Shown: one piece after another, positions 36,767-45,614 of the stretch | How the letters are laid out: every line of letters begins with the position of its first letter | How positions within the stretch are numbered: the stretch's first letter is position 1 | NCBI RefSeq assembly: GCF_008710145.1 | Contig: NZ_VYKL01000041.1 | Coordinates: forward strand, 1-64,000 | Origin: Niallia endozanthoxylica | GTDB lineage: Bacteria; Bacillota; Bacilli; Bacillales; Cytobacillaceae | Reading direction: 5' to 3' | Length of the DNA stretch: 64,000 bases | The notes under the pieces: generated by a model | What the model was told of the DNA's origin: nothing | The model's database searches: none | The model's input: the letters and a program-made list of their open reading frames with translations, nothing else | Program-made: the position numbers and the translations under genes

Positions 36767-36856
36767 TTCATTTTATCTCCTATGCGCTTAATCCCACTTC
36801 TACTCTATTACTTTTACTTCGCTATTCCTCCATTGCTTACTCTCTTTTTGCCACCC

Positions 36857-36893
36857 CAAAAAAAGCCCGCAGAAATTCTTCTGCAGAGCTTTT
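36857..36893 (-). terminator. Terminator of the SpoIID-SLH gene
   Basis: AAAAGCCCGCAGAA (36861-36874) pairs with TTCTGCAGAGCTTTT (36879-36893), with T7 on the minus strand, about 60 nt past the stop. Confidence 0.75.
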
Positions 36894-36955
36894 AAATACC
36901 ATCATCTATTTTATTCAAACCTTGGATGAATACAGAAGAATCCTTCCTACACACC

Positions 36956-38794
36956 TTATTTAAATTGATTGTCCATTGCTCTTGCCATGAAGGCGGAGAA
37001 TTCGGATCGTTTTAGCGGAAGGCCGGGTCTGAATGTGCCGTCTGGATATCCGTTTGTAATCCCTTCTGCTAGGATTCGTTTGATATAAATGTAAGATTTG
37101 CTGTTTTCTTTTACATCTGTGAAGGTCAACGGTATTTCTTGTTCTAACTCAAAGGCCTTTGCTAGAAAAATAGCCATTTGTTCCCGCGTAACAGGCTCAT
37201 CCGGGCGGTACGTTTTATCCGGAAAACCAGTAATGATTCCCCGCTCAACCGCTGATGCAATATATCCGGATGCTTTTGATGATGCCGGTACATCTGCAAA
37301 GACAGTATGCCTTTCGGTTCCATCTAGACCTACTGCTCTACCAATCATGATTGCTGCTTGTGCACGTGTGACGGTTTGTTCTGGACCGAAATGACCATCT
37401 GGGAAGCCGGTAATAATACTTTTACCCAATAAATAAGCGATTTCTTCATAAAAACGATGACTTTCTCGTACATCTTTCATTCCTGGTATTCCCACTGTAT
37501 ATTCTGCCACCAGATTTGTTCCAGGATAATAGAAGTCAAGAATCTGCTCTGCTGTTTGTCCCGCATCTGCCCGTTTCTTTGCTCCCCATTGACTCAAACC
37601 AACACCATGTCCGTCTCCAAAGCCTTGCACTTTGATTGCCGTCGCTGTGTTTTCTGTTTTATCTACCAAATAGCTGAGCATCGTACGGTTACCAACCATT
37701 GCTCGAATTCTAGAAGCTGAACCATTGATAACTTCAATCTTTTGCAGCACCAAACTTCCTGCAGAATCCACTTGGTCTTTGACAAAAAATTCAACCGTAA
37801 TCGATCCTTTTGTGACCCTCCCGCTACTCGAAGGTGGAGCAAAAGATAATTCTGGAATGGACACTATTTTTAACTCTTTCCCAAAATAACCATTGTTCTT
37901 TAACCATGTTTTAATATTATCGGAAATCAATGGATCCTTTTCATATACAGAACTCCACCATTGATGATAATCCACTAGGCTTTTACCCGTTAAATCCATT
38001 TGCGTCTTGTTAAATTCAAACGACCATCGCGTCTTAGGGTCAAAGTCGTCATTTTTCACTATAAAATATGGAATCTGGGTTCCTCCCCAAGCATTTGCAT
38101 TCGATTCAGTCTTCCCTCCGTTGCTGGCTGAGAAAACGGCATCTATCAGCTTACCGTTATATTTCAGGACCTGGCCTTCCGTTTCCCTTACGGCTACATC
38201 CGTATTTGGAAAGCTTAGGTACCCCCCGTATACTTGGTAATTAATCGTATCATCAATGACCCCTGTTGCGTTATGTCTGAAAGCATATGTCCTTGCCGCG
38301 ACAGCCTGCGCCTTTAATGCCTCTTTCGGCCATGACGCAGGCATCTCAGACGGCAAGACCCCTCTTAAATATTCCTCCATTGGGATACTGTTTATTGGCC
38401 GGATTATTTCCGTATTGTTTGCCTTTTCTAGGACAAACTGAAAAGAACCGCTATAAGGACGTTGGTTAATAAAAAGAAGGTTTCCTTCAGCAGCAGGTTT
38501 CACTGTTAACAAATCATATTTCCCCATATAGCTAGAACCGGAATATAATTTCAACTCTCTATTTTCAAGCTTAAGTGTATATTCAGTGTTATGTTTCAAT
38601 AAAGTTTTATTATCTGGCGTGACATAGTCGCCTTGTGTTCGAAGGTTTATTTGAGTTTGATTCCCGAGATAGTTTTTAAGCCTCACCTGCATAACAGGCT
38701 CTGTTGCAGCTTCAACCTGTGAAATTGGAATCAGAGATATGACCAAAATGAGGACTAGCGATGATGATAATATTCTACGAAGCAAAAGCAACAA
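36956..38794 (-). CDS. SpoIID/LytB-domain protein with SLH modules
   Basis: A 612-aa secreted protein. A signal peptide is followed by a SpoIID/LytB domain (~110-430) with PMEEYLRGVLPSEMPASWPKEALKAQAVAARTYA and the late GDGHGVGLSQWGAKKRADAG motif. Three SLH modules follow (~440-612; TRAQAAIMIGR, TREQMAIFLAK, KRSEFSAFMAR). SpoIID enzymes cut glycan strands lacking stem peptides during engulfment; LytB relatives modify amidases. The SLH anchor points to a vegetative surface role rather than sporulation (inference). The start is TTG with GGGGGAA upstream. Confidence 0.87.
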   Translation of the reverse strand: MLLLLRRILSSSLVLILVISLIPISQVEAATEPVMQVRLKNYLGNQTQINLRTQGDYVTPDNKTLLKHNTEYTLKLENRELKLYSGSSYMGKYDLLTVKPAAEGNLLFINQRPYSGSFQFVLEKANNTEIIRPINSIPMEEYLRGVLPSEMPASWPKEALKAQAVAARTYAFRHNATGVIDDTINYQVYGGYLSFPNTDVAVRETEGQVLKYNGKLIDAVFSASNGGKTESNANAWGGTQIPYFIVKNDDFDPKTRWSFEFNKTQMDLTGKSLVDYHQWWSSVYEKDPLISDNIKTWLKNNGYFGKELKIVSIPELSFAPPSSSGRVTKGSITVEFFVKDQVDSAGSLVLQKIEVINGSASRIRAMVGNRTMLSYLVDKTENTATAIKVQGFGDGHGVGLSQWGAKKRADAGQTAEQILDFYYPGTNLVAEYTVGIPGMKDVRESHRFYEEIAYLLGKSIITGFPDGHFGPEQTVTRAQAAIMIGRAVGLDGTERHTVFADVPASSKASGYIASAVERGIITGFPDKTYRPDEPVTREQMAIFLAKAFELEQEIPLTFTDVKENSKSYIYIKRILAEGITNGYPDGTFRPGLPLKRSEFSAFMARAMDNQFK

Positions 38795-39012
38795 AAGATT
38801 CCCCCAAGCATAATCGTATTTTCATAGAAAAAATGAATATAAAAATAATGTTACAATGATTAAGATTGTATAACTTTTTTCCTATTATTATCTTAATCTA
38901 TCATTCACTATTATGCTTTAGAAAAATAATGGAAGCAGAGAAAGTGTTCTACGCTCCTTCAAACTAGATATACTATTAAAAGTATTCATTCAAATGAATT
39001 ATAAATATAATG

Positions 39013-39046
39013 AGTCAATGTGAGAAAAACATTTCTCACATTGACT
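39013..39046. repeat. Perfect 15-bp hairpin without T-tract
   Basis: AGTCAATGTGAGAAA (39013-39027) pairs with 39032-39046 around a 4-nt loop. It has no T-run and lies in the 377-bp gap between the SpoIID-SLH and transporter genes. Its GAGAAA/TTTCTC part recalls the first hairpin of 6678-6818. Confidence 0.6.
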
Positions 39047-39071
39047 AGTAAAAGAAGACACCTGTTAAAAT

Positions 39072-39103
39072 AAAAAAACTCTGCGGATAGCTCTCCACAG
39101 AGT
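39072..39103 (-). terminator. Terminator of the transporter gene
   Basis: ACTCTG (39078-39083) pairs with CAGAGT (39098-39103), with GGA/TCC continuing the stem and T7 on the minus strand. Confidence 0.75.
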
Positions 39104-39171
39104 GAAACATAGTAATGATTATGTTGAAATTTGGAAGCAAAAGACCATTCTCCTACTCCTGGTTGTCATAC

Positions 39172-39816
39172 TTATGCAGCTTTTCTTGCTGCCTTAGACT
39201 GTTTCTTAAAAATACCAAACGGTTTTCCTACCGGGAGTACCACTTGACCAAAGTGTGTGTTTAACACAGCTGCAGCTGAGCCATAGAATGACAGCAAAGC
39301 AATAAGCAGCTCGGAAATAGCTGCAAACATATGAGAAAACTCGTATGCAATATGGAATGAGCTTAGGGATAATCCAATAAATAAGCAATCAATGAATACG
39401 AAAATAAAGAACAATACTTTGTGTGTTTCCATCGCTCCAATGGTCATGAAGACACTGAAGATTAAGTAGCCGATGAATGCAACACCCAGCTGCTTTGAGT
39501 CTGCATTGGCCAACAAACTTTCACCGAAAGCGCCCATTTGAATCAACCATGTTGTTCCAACCCCGAACCAAAACAGTCCGAACGCGCTAAAAGCAGTTGT
39601 TCCAAATACATTATTATGCTTTGAATCCAGCCAACCTGCTATCAATTGTGCCAAGCCGCCTAAAAAGAAAGCCCATGGCAAAATTAATGACGTACCTTCC
39701 GTTAATCCTAATTTTTGTGATGATGCAACAAGCGTTACCATCGCTAACCCAAAAAGCCCAAGGGCAGATGGATCTGCTACAGTTAGTTTTACTGAAGTAT
39801 GATTTTGATTATTCAT
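39172..39816 (-). CDS. GPR1/FUN34/YaaH-family transporter (acetate/succinate type)
   Basis: A 214-aa membrane protein with six hydrophobic segments and the family-like start DPSALGLFGLAMVTLVASSQKLG (the canonical N-P-x-P-L/G element appears as DPSALG). The family includes SatP, which moves acetate and succinate with protons. It is monocistronic with its own terminator and a GGAGGAAC ribosome site. It has no evident link to the surface genes. The substrate is assigned from family only. Confidence 0.8.
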   Translation of the reverse strand: MNNQNHTSVKLTVADPSALGLFGLAMVTLVASSQKLGLTEGTSLILPWAFFLGGLAQLIAGWLDSKHNNVFGTTAFSAFGLFWFGVGTTWLIQMGAFGESLLANADSKQLGVAFIGYLIFSVFMTIGAMETHKVLFFIFVFIDCLFIGLSLSSFHIAYEFSHMFAAISELLIALLSFYGSAAAVLNTHFGQVVLPVGKPFGIFKKQSKAARKAA

Positions 39817-40025
39817 ATGATGTCTTGTTCCTCCTTGAGTATATACCTATCTAAAGATACATAAATCCATCTCGTTTGTCGATAGTAAACTAACATATTT
39901 CGGATGAATGATGATCACTAAATAACTTTTATTTTTTTAAAAAAATACTATATTGTAAAATAGCTCCATAACTAGAGATAAACGCCCTAGTTTCTCAAAA
40001 AAAAAAGAAGCAGGGGACTCCTACC

Positions 40026-40967
40026 TCAACCAAACCTTCTAAATTCTTGTTGTTCTTTCTTACCTTCCTGCTCAAATAAACTCAAAAATGCATCGACCAC
40101 TTCAGAATCAAATTGCGTTCCTTTATTTTTGCGGATTTCATTAAGTACATACTCTAGCGGAAGCTTGTCTCGGTAAATTCGTTTTGAACTCATCGCATCA
40201 AACACATCTGCTACCGCAACAATCCGAGCTACTAAAGGGATTTGCTTTCCTTTGATACCTTTAGGATATCCCTTGCCGTCATATCTTTCATGATGATATA
40301 ACACAATATCTAACACACCATTTTCTCTATAACTTACGACGTGTTTAATCATTTCATATCCAATTGTTGGATGACTCTTGATGATCTTATACTCCTCATC
40401 TGTCAACTTTCCGGGTTTCGATAATATATGTTCAGGTATACCAATTTTCCCAATGTCATGAAGCAGCCCGCCCATACGAATAACATCACAAAGATCTTTT
40501 GACAGTTTCATCCTCTTCGCTATTTCAACTGAATACCTCGCTACATTTTCAGAATGATGCAAAGTATAAGTATCCCTTGAATCTAAAGCCTTAGCGAGAG
40601 TTGTTGTTAATTCAATATTATCTAACTTCGTTCTGTGAACATACTTCATTAACCCCGCTGAGATTCCCGTTACCAATAGATAGGTAAACAAATGAATGAG
40701 GAAAGTACCTATTGTTAAATGAGAATCAGCAATTAGAAAATATCTGCAAGCTACTACAATAATCGTAAATAAAACTAATAACCATGCGGGTTTATTATAA
40801 AAGCCAACCCCTAGAAAAATAACAGCAAAAATATACAAGATATAATAATTACTTTCACTTTGTAAAAAGACACTATTCAAGATAATACTAAAAGTCAAAA
40901 AAGTAAAAAACCCATAACGAAAGTAAACTGGGTTATCTATCCATTTATTTAATAATTGATTGATCAT
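40026..40967 (-). CDS. HD-GYP-domain membrane protein (cyclic-di-GMP phosphodiesterase type)
   Basis: A 313-aa protein. Five to six N-terminal membrane helices (~15-125) precede an HD-GYP domain (~130-300) with HHSENVARYS, LLHDIGKIGIP (HD), HHERYDGKGYPKG (GYP) and VAVADVFDAM. These metal-binding motifs look complete, so it probably degrades cyclic di-GMP. Together with the diguanylate cyclase at 33209 it gives this locus both synthesis and breakdown. The ATG has GGTAGGGGG upstream. No clear terminator was found. Confidence 0.87.
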   Translation of the reverse strand: MINQLLNKWIDNPVYFRYGFFTFLTFSIILNSVFLQSESNYYILYIFAVIFLGVGFYNKPAWLLVLFTIIVVACRYFLIADSHLTIGTFLIHLFTYLLVTGISAGLMKYVHRTKLDNIELTTTLAKALDSRDTYTLHHSENVARYSVEIAKRMKLSKDLCDVIRMGGLLHDIGKIGIPEHILSKPGKLTDEEYKIIKSHPTIGYEMIKHVVSYRENGVLDIVLYHHERYDGKGYPKGIKGKQIPLVARIVAVADVFDAMSSKRIYRDKLPLEYVLNEIRKNKGTQFDSEVVDAFLSLFEQEGKKEQQEFRRFG

Positions 40968-41096
40968 GGCCCCCTACCTTTACTTTTTCGTATAAATAAC
41001 TTTTTTAGTTTATCATTGATTTAAGTGAAAATAACTATTTTTTAAATAGTAAACTGTTACCAATAAGCTGAAAGTGAAAATTATACGACAAATGGA

Positions 41097-41136
41097 CAAA
41101 AAAAGCTTACAACCTATATTTCAGATTGTAAGCTTC
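41097..41136 (-). terminator. Terminator of the NlpC/P60-SLH gene
   Basis: AAGCTTACAA (41103-41112) pairs with TTGTAAGCTT (41126-41135), with a T-run on the minus strand, 9 nt past the stop. Confidence 0.82.
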
Positions 41137-41144
41137 TATTATTT

Positions 41145-42149
41145 CTATTTCACATTCATCGCATTGTAGATTGCTGTGGTGAAGAAGGCACGTGATGCCT
41201 GGTTTGTTGCAAAGTAGCGATCACCAGCGAAAACGCTTGTTTTATCAATACGGCTCATCGTTACTATTGCGTCATGTGCCCAATAATCAGGACCAACATC
41301 GCTATATGGATGAGCCGATGCTGCTGTAAAAGTTTTGCCCTGCAGATTAAAGGCTCTTTCTACAATGACTGCCATTTGTGCTCTTGTCATATTATCGTCT
41401 GGACGAAAGGTTCCGTCTGGGAACCCTGAAATAATGCCAAGATCTTTCATAACAGCTATGTCTTTTGCAAATCGGTTTGTTGCTGCTACATCACTAAACG
41501 AATTCACGCTTTGTGGCTGCTTGTTGAATACTCGATTAATAATGGCTGCAGCTTGTCCACGTGTTACGTTTGCATCCGGGCGGAATGAACCGTCTTCAAA
41601 CCCTTGAATAACACCCTGCTTCGTTAATACAGAAATGGCAGGATATGCTGCATTGCTTGCGCTTACATCTTTGAACTCACTATCTTCAGAGCCGCCATTA
41701 ATCACGCGTGTTGCCCCGTAGTATTTAGGTCCCCAATAACTACTGCTTAATGAATCAATTTTAATTCCCTTACTGCTAGTAGCACTGATAAATTCGTTGT
41801 TCCCAATATAAAGTCCCGAATGGGTAATGCCTGCTTTATTATATGTTTTTTGAAAAAATACGATATCTCCTGGTTGAAGCTCTTCTTTAGATACCTTTGT
41901 TCCCGCATTATATTGATCCGCAGAAACTCTTGGCATGCTTATTCCTACTTTGTCATATACGTAGCGAATAAACCCTGAGCAATCAAACCCGCTTGGAGTC
42001 GTACCGCCAAATACATACGGTACACCTATGTAAGATTTAGCTATTTTAATGACCTCCTCTTGCTGAGTACCTGCCGCTGATACAGAGTGCAGAGGAAGAA
42101 TTCCTATAAGTAATACAATCAATATTATGCGTGTAAAACGCTGTCTCAT
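41145..42149 (-). CDS. SLH-anchored NlpC/P60 protein with altered triad
   Basis: A 334-aa secreted protein: signal peptide (1-25), an NlpC/P60 domain (~30-150), then three SLH modules (~160-325; TRGQAAAIINR, TRAQMAVIVER, and a degenerate third, ASRAFFTTAI). Cys57 (FDCSGF) and His110 (THSGLYIG) are present, but the third triad position, His121 in the paralogue at 5705, is Ser122 here (EFISATS). Activity may be reduced or the specificity changed. The catalytic domain otherwise matches the choline-binding paralogue closely, down to KIDSLSSSYWGPKYYGATRV. The ATG has GCGAGGTGA upstream. Confidence 0.88.
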   Translation of the reverse strand: MRQRFTRIILIVLLIGILPLHSVSAAGTQQEEVIKIAKSYIGVPYVFGGTTPSGFDCSGFIRYVYDKVGISMPRVSADQYNAGTKVSKEELQPGDIVFFQKTYNKAGITHSGLYIGNNEFISATSSKGIKIDSLSSSYWGPKYYGATRVINGGSEDSEFKDVSASNAAYPAISVLTKQGVIQGFEDGSFRPDANVTRGQAAAIINRVFNKQPQSVNSFSDVAATNRFAKDIAVMKDLGIISGFPDGTFRPDDNMTRAQMAVIVERAFNLQGKTFTAASAHPYSDVGPDYWAHDAIVTMSRIDKTSVFAGDRYFATNQASRAFFTTAIYNAMNVK

Positions 42150-42463
42150 GCTGTCACCTCGCCGAACTTTCTACCATATTTTCTCGCAATTTATCAAAAT
42201 ATGCTTCATTTCTTTCAACATCATTATTCTATCAGATAAAAATAGATTTTTATTTTACTATTTCATTACAATCCCACGTGAATATTAACAAAATTATAAA
42301 TTTTTTTACTAAATACACCAAAAGGCCCAACACAAAGCCATTTCTGCCTTCCATCCCATCGAAAAGAAAGGGATAATCTACCAGCATAGAACCTAATAAA
42401 ACGAGACGATTTTACCACAACTATAAAAATCTTTTTCAATTGGCTGCTAGATACGAACAAAAC

Positions 42464-42507
42464 AAAAACAGCCCTGCGGAGATTTCTCTCTCCACAGAGC
42501 TGTTTTT
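42464..42507 (-). terminator. Terminator of the YcdB-like SLH gene
   Basis: AAAAACAGC (42464-42472) pairs with GCTGTTTTT (42499-42507) with inner pairing CTG/CAG. It lies about 100 nt past the stop of the 42611 gene. A 64-codon open frame across 42266-42460 has no ribosome site and is not called. Confidence 0.7.
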
Positions 42508-42610
42508 AACTGCTTATTCATTAAAATCGTCATCTCATTCTTAAGCAAGCAGATTTCCAAGAAAAAATGGAAGGCAGGTTAAAAATTTTTCTTAAGTCAC
42601 CCCTATGCTC

Positions 42611-44836
42611 CTAGTACATATAAGGGTTTCTTTCGTAAGCTTCTTTTGCTAGACGTAAAATGGATACTGCTAGCTGAGCGTAGGTTACTTCTTGGTCAGG
42701 ATTGAAGTAACCGCCTTTGCTTCCTTGCAGGATGCCATACGTGTTGGCCAAAGCGACGTGCCCTTTGTATTGACTTTGAACGTTGGCTGCGTCAGCAAAC
42801 TTCAATTTATAGATGTCGCCTTGTTTCGCCGCTTTTTCCAATCCTAGTGCTCGAATATACCAAGCAGCTAATTCTTCTCTTGTCAGCATCGCATCAATAT
42901 CAAATTCTGCAGCTCCTTGGTCTAAAATTCCCATAGAGACAGCACGTTCAATATATAAATAAAGGGGATGATCCTGACCAATATTCTCAAAGGTTTGCTC
43001 TGAGTCTTCGTGCTCTCCATCAAAGATACTGTAAATCGGAGTCAATGACTTCATTATCACCTCAATCGCTTCACCTTTTGTAATCGAGGCATTTCCATTA
43101 AATGCTGCTGGATCCTCTACGCCTATAATACCTGTTTGAATCAAGTAATTTAGTTCCTTCTCCGCCCAAGGATGGGAGACATGCTTTTCAATCTCTTCTG
43201 TGTTTGTACTGTTCCATTCACCGGTATAAGCATCTATATAACTATAAATCTTGCCATTAAAGACGGGTACATAGACTAGGTTGTAATGATTGTCCTCGCT
43301 ATTCTCTTCTGTTACGTAACGAAGCTCAAGATTTATGCCCTCACTGAACTTGGCTGCAGCCTCTTCTTTAGATTTTATTCCTTCCTGCGATGGCCAATTT
43401 TCAATCGGAAGCTTTTCGGCACCCAAATTGACTAGTGTTCCATCCTCAGAAATAGACACAAACATTTGGTCCCCATCTACAATGATTCCATCCACTACAC
43501 GCGGAAATGAAAAATAATAGATTCCTTCCTCAGCAAAGTAACCTTCATCTGTCGGCATCGAATAATCATGAAGATATGAAGGCACATACTCTTTTAAAAA
43601 TTGAACCGCTTTTGCCTCAGCTTCTTCCTTTGTAATAGACACTCCATTTTCCGGCTCTTCGCCTATTTCATTTAGAAGATCACGTTTCACATCGTAGTAT
43701 TGGATAATGTCCCCTGTTTTTTGGTCAAATAGCAGCTCTGCCCCGTATCCGCCTCCGTCTTTTGTTTCATACATATATTGGACACTAATAACTTTCTGGC
43801 CTAAATAATGCTCCCGCTCGTGAACAGCTTCAATAGTCAGTTTTACTTTATCAGAATCAACCTTAAGCAACTGCTCGGCAAATGCCTTTGCTTTTTCTAC
43901 CGATAAATCAGAGTCCCTAGGCGGTAATGGGTTAGATGAAATGTACTGAATTCCTTTAACTGCCGGCAGTTCTGAAGAAAAACCGTCAGCATTCTGCCAT
44001 TGACTAGTCAAGGCATGTACACCTTGTACGCTCCCTGTTTGCTGGTAGACGAGCTTGACATACGGCTTACCTGTTTGAAAATTAAAATCAACCTTGTAGC
44101 GTAATTCAACTCCAAGATTATCCTTTACCTTTGCTAATATTTCATCCTTAGGCAGCACTTTCGCCGAATCATCATATGTTTGCTTGCCATTCTTTATGTA
44201 ATTTCGGAAAAACTCAACAATCTCTCCGTTACCTAGCACAGTAATCTGTATCGTCTGATCTGAAACAGGGATTTGCTTTTCAGTATGGACAAACGAAAAC
44301 GTATAGCGGATTGGCTCAACCAGTGTTTGAGCTGGAGGATAGTAATCATTGACTGTATCCAATTGATACTCACCATTTTTGGTGAAGCTTTTCAAAAAGG
44401 CCGTTGCCGTTTCCTGCGCCTCGTCCTTCGTTACCTTTGGAGGGAAAAGAGCGTCCTGAGCATTAGCCGGCTGATAATGGAAGTATTCAATCTGCAAATC
44501 CTTACCGACAAACCCAAAGCTGCCATAGATTTGCTTCCCTTTTACTTCCTTGAAAAAGCTCAAATCATATCGGATCGTGTCATTTTCCGGGAAATAATGT
44601 CCACTCGACATTTCAAAATCTTTTTCTTTTAGAAAATCAAACTTACCTGGGAATAAAGACTTTACTCTCTGAATCAAGTCTGCTTTCGTAATCTCTGAAT
44701 CTACCTCAGCAATACGGATTTGAAATGGCCCCTGCTGCTCATTCAAAAGTGGCGCAGCACCAGCAGTTGGGATAATAAGACCTAGAGATAGGACCGTAGA
44801 CAAGGGAATAATGCCTAGCTTTTTATAGTTTTTCAA
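42611..44836 (-). CDS. YcdB/YcdC-like protein with C-terminal SLH modules
   Basis: A 741-aa secreted protein. After the signal peptide come two repeats of a YcdB/YcdC (PepSY-like) unit (~30-560), marked by pairs such as TKDEAQETATAFLKSF and TKEEAEAKAVQFLKEY and by FSFVHTEKQIPVSDQTI / FSFPRVVDGIIVDGDQM. Three SLH modules follow (~565-735; TKGEAIEVIMK, TREELAAWYIR, TYAQLAVSILR). PepSY-type domains are often inhibitors or chaperones of proteases; the role of YcdB proteins is not established. It could regulate the surface subtilisin at 19642 (speculation). The start is TTG with GGGAGGT upstream. Confidence 0.8.
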   Translation of the reverse strand: MKNYKKLGIIPLSTVLSLGLIIPTAGAAPLLNEQQGPFQIRIAEVDSEITKADLIQRVKSLFPGKFDFLKEKDFEMSSGHYFPENDTIRYDLSFFKEVKGKQIYGSFGFVGKDLQIEYFHYQPANAQDALFPPKVTKDEAQETATAFLKSFTKNGEYQLDTVNDYYPPAQTLVEPIRYTFSFVHTEKQIPVSDQTIQITVLGNGEIVEFFRNYIKNGKQTYDDSAKVLPKDEILAKVKDNLGVELRYKVDFNFQTGKPYVKLVYQQTGSVQGVHALTSQWQNADGFSSELPAVKGIQYISSNPLPPRDSDLSVEKAKAFAEQLLKVDSDKVKLTIEAVHEREHYLGQKVISVQYMYETKDGGGYGAELLFDQKTGDIIQYYDVKRDLLNEIGEEPENGVSITKEEAEAKAVQFLKEYVPSYLHDYSMPTDEGYFAEEGIYYFSFPRVVDGIIVDGDQMFVSISEDGTLVNLGAEKLPIENWPSQEGIKSKEEAAAKFSEGINLELRYVTEENSEDNHYNLVYVPVFNGKIYSYIDAYTGEWNSTNTEEIEKHVSHPWAEKELNYLIQTGIIGVEDPAAFNGNASITKGEAIEVIMKSLTPIYSIFDGEHEDSEQTFENIGQDHPLYLYIERAVSMGILDQGAAEFDIDAMLTREELAAWYIRALGLEKAAKQGDIYKLKFADAANVQSQYKGHVALANTYGILQGSKGGYFNPDQEVTYAQLAVSILRLAKEAYERNPYMY

Positions 44837-44973
44837 TATAGTAACCTCCCAATATTTTCTATATTTCTAATTATATAGTATGATTCTAATGGGAGATAGA
44901 TACCTTCTCACTAGTTTTATAATAATATGTATGAGAGATTGGCATAGGCCAAAGGATCACGTTCCCTCCTTTT

Positions 44974-45378
44974 TCAATCTTTCAAATATTTAACCCCTAA
45001 TCTTGTTGCCCAACCTTCACACCAAAAGGCATCATAAGGAGATAAGCTGTGACCTTTTGCTCTACGATAGCTTCGATAATGGTATCGAACAGCCGATGGG
45101 ATTGTTACTAGAAAAGGCATAAGCGGACCTAATAGTAAGGTCTGGAAGCTATGTCCATATTCATGAGATTTTAATCTCTTGTCCGCATTTTTCTGAACAA
45201 AGAAGAAACCTCCTAAATTTAAGCCGCCCCAATGATTCCCCAACTCAAAATAAACAGCATACCCAAATCTCTTTGGCTTCTTGCCCAGACATATTAATAG
45301 CAGAGCAAAAATTGCACCGATTACATTTAAAGGCAGCCCCCAGGTTAACTGCAGCATCCAATAGACGAATGTACGCAT
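44974..45378 (-). CDS. Small membrane protein with an HExxH motif
   Basis: A 134-aa protein with two hydrophobic stretches (~8-30 and ~82-98). Between them is LKSHEYGHSFQTLLLGP, a zinc-metallopeptidase-type HExxH site, and a later CEGWATRLG could supply a third ligand. I do not recognise a named family; conserved small membrane proteins of this look occur in Bacilli. The ATG at 45378 is preferred because the earlier TTG at 45411 falls inside the terminator of the upstream gene. Whether it is a peptidase is uncertain. Confidence 0.6.
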   Translation of the reverse strand: MRTFVYWMLQLTWGLPLNVIGAIFALLLICLGKKPKRFGYAVYFELGNHWGGLNLGGFFFVQKNADKRLKSHEYGHSFQTLLLGPLMPFLVTIPSAVRYHYRSYRRAKGHSLSPYDAFWCEGWATRLGVKYLKD

Positions 45379-45404
45379 AAGACCCCATTCCCTTTCTTTC
45401 GGAT

Positions 45405-45444
45405 AAAACAAAACTCCAGAGACTTTCTCCTGGAGTTTTGTTTT
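45405..45444. terminator. Terminator of the SPFH-RHH operon
   Basis: A perfect 15-bp stem (AAAACAAAACTCCAG at 45405-45419 with 45430-45444) and a 10-nt loop directly follows the RHH gene's stop codon; T-rich on both strands. Confidence 0.85.
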
Positions 45445-45600
45445 CTATTTATCTTTGTCCCTGCCTGCTTCTTTTAATGCTTTTTTCAATAATAATTCGA
45501 TTTGAGCATTTACACTACGAAGCTCATCACTTGCCCACTTTTCAAGTGCATCGTATGTTTTTTGATCAATTCGAAGCAAAAAGCGTTTTTTCTCAGCCAC
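45445..45600 (-). CDS. Small Arc/ribbon-helix-helix-type protein
   Basis: A 51-aa protein beginning MAEKKRFLLRIDQKTYDAL (GTG start), with a beta-strand FLLRID followed by two helices: the Arc/HicB-antitoxin-like ribbon-helix-helix pattern seen in DNA-binding proteins. It starts 14 nt after the SPFH gene's stop and ends right at the shared terminator, so the two form an operon. The weak AAGG upstream suggests coupling to SPFH translation. It could be a transcriptional regulator of its operon. No toxin gene is adjacent, so a toxin-antitoxin role is not supported. Confidence 0.75.
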   Translation of the reverse strand: MAEKKRFLLRIDQKTYDALEKWASDELRSVNAQIELLLKKALKEAGRDKDK

Positions 45601-45614
45601 ATTGATTCACAACC

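Noticed and set aside
36613-36963. 116-codon plus-strand open frame starting at an AT-rich site
   Set aside because: It spans an inverted repeat and the minus-strand terminator of the SpoIID-SLH gene, has no ribosome site and no protein-family character.
42266-42460. 64-codon minus-strand open frame
   Set aside because: No ribosome site, composition like intergenic DNA and no recognisable family.
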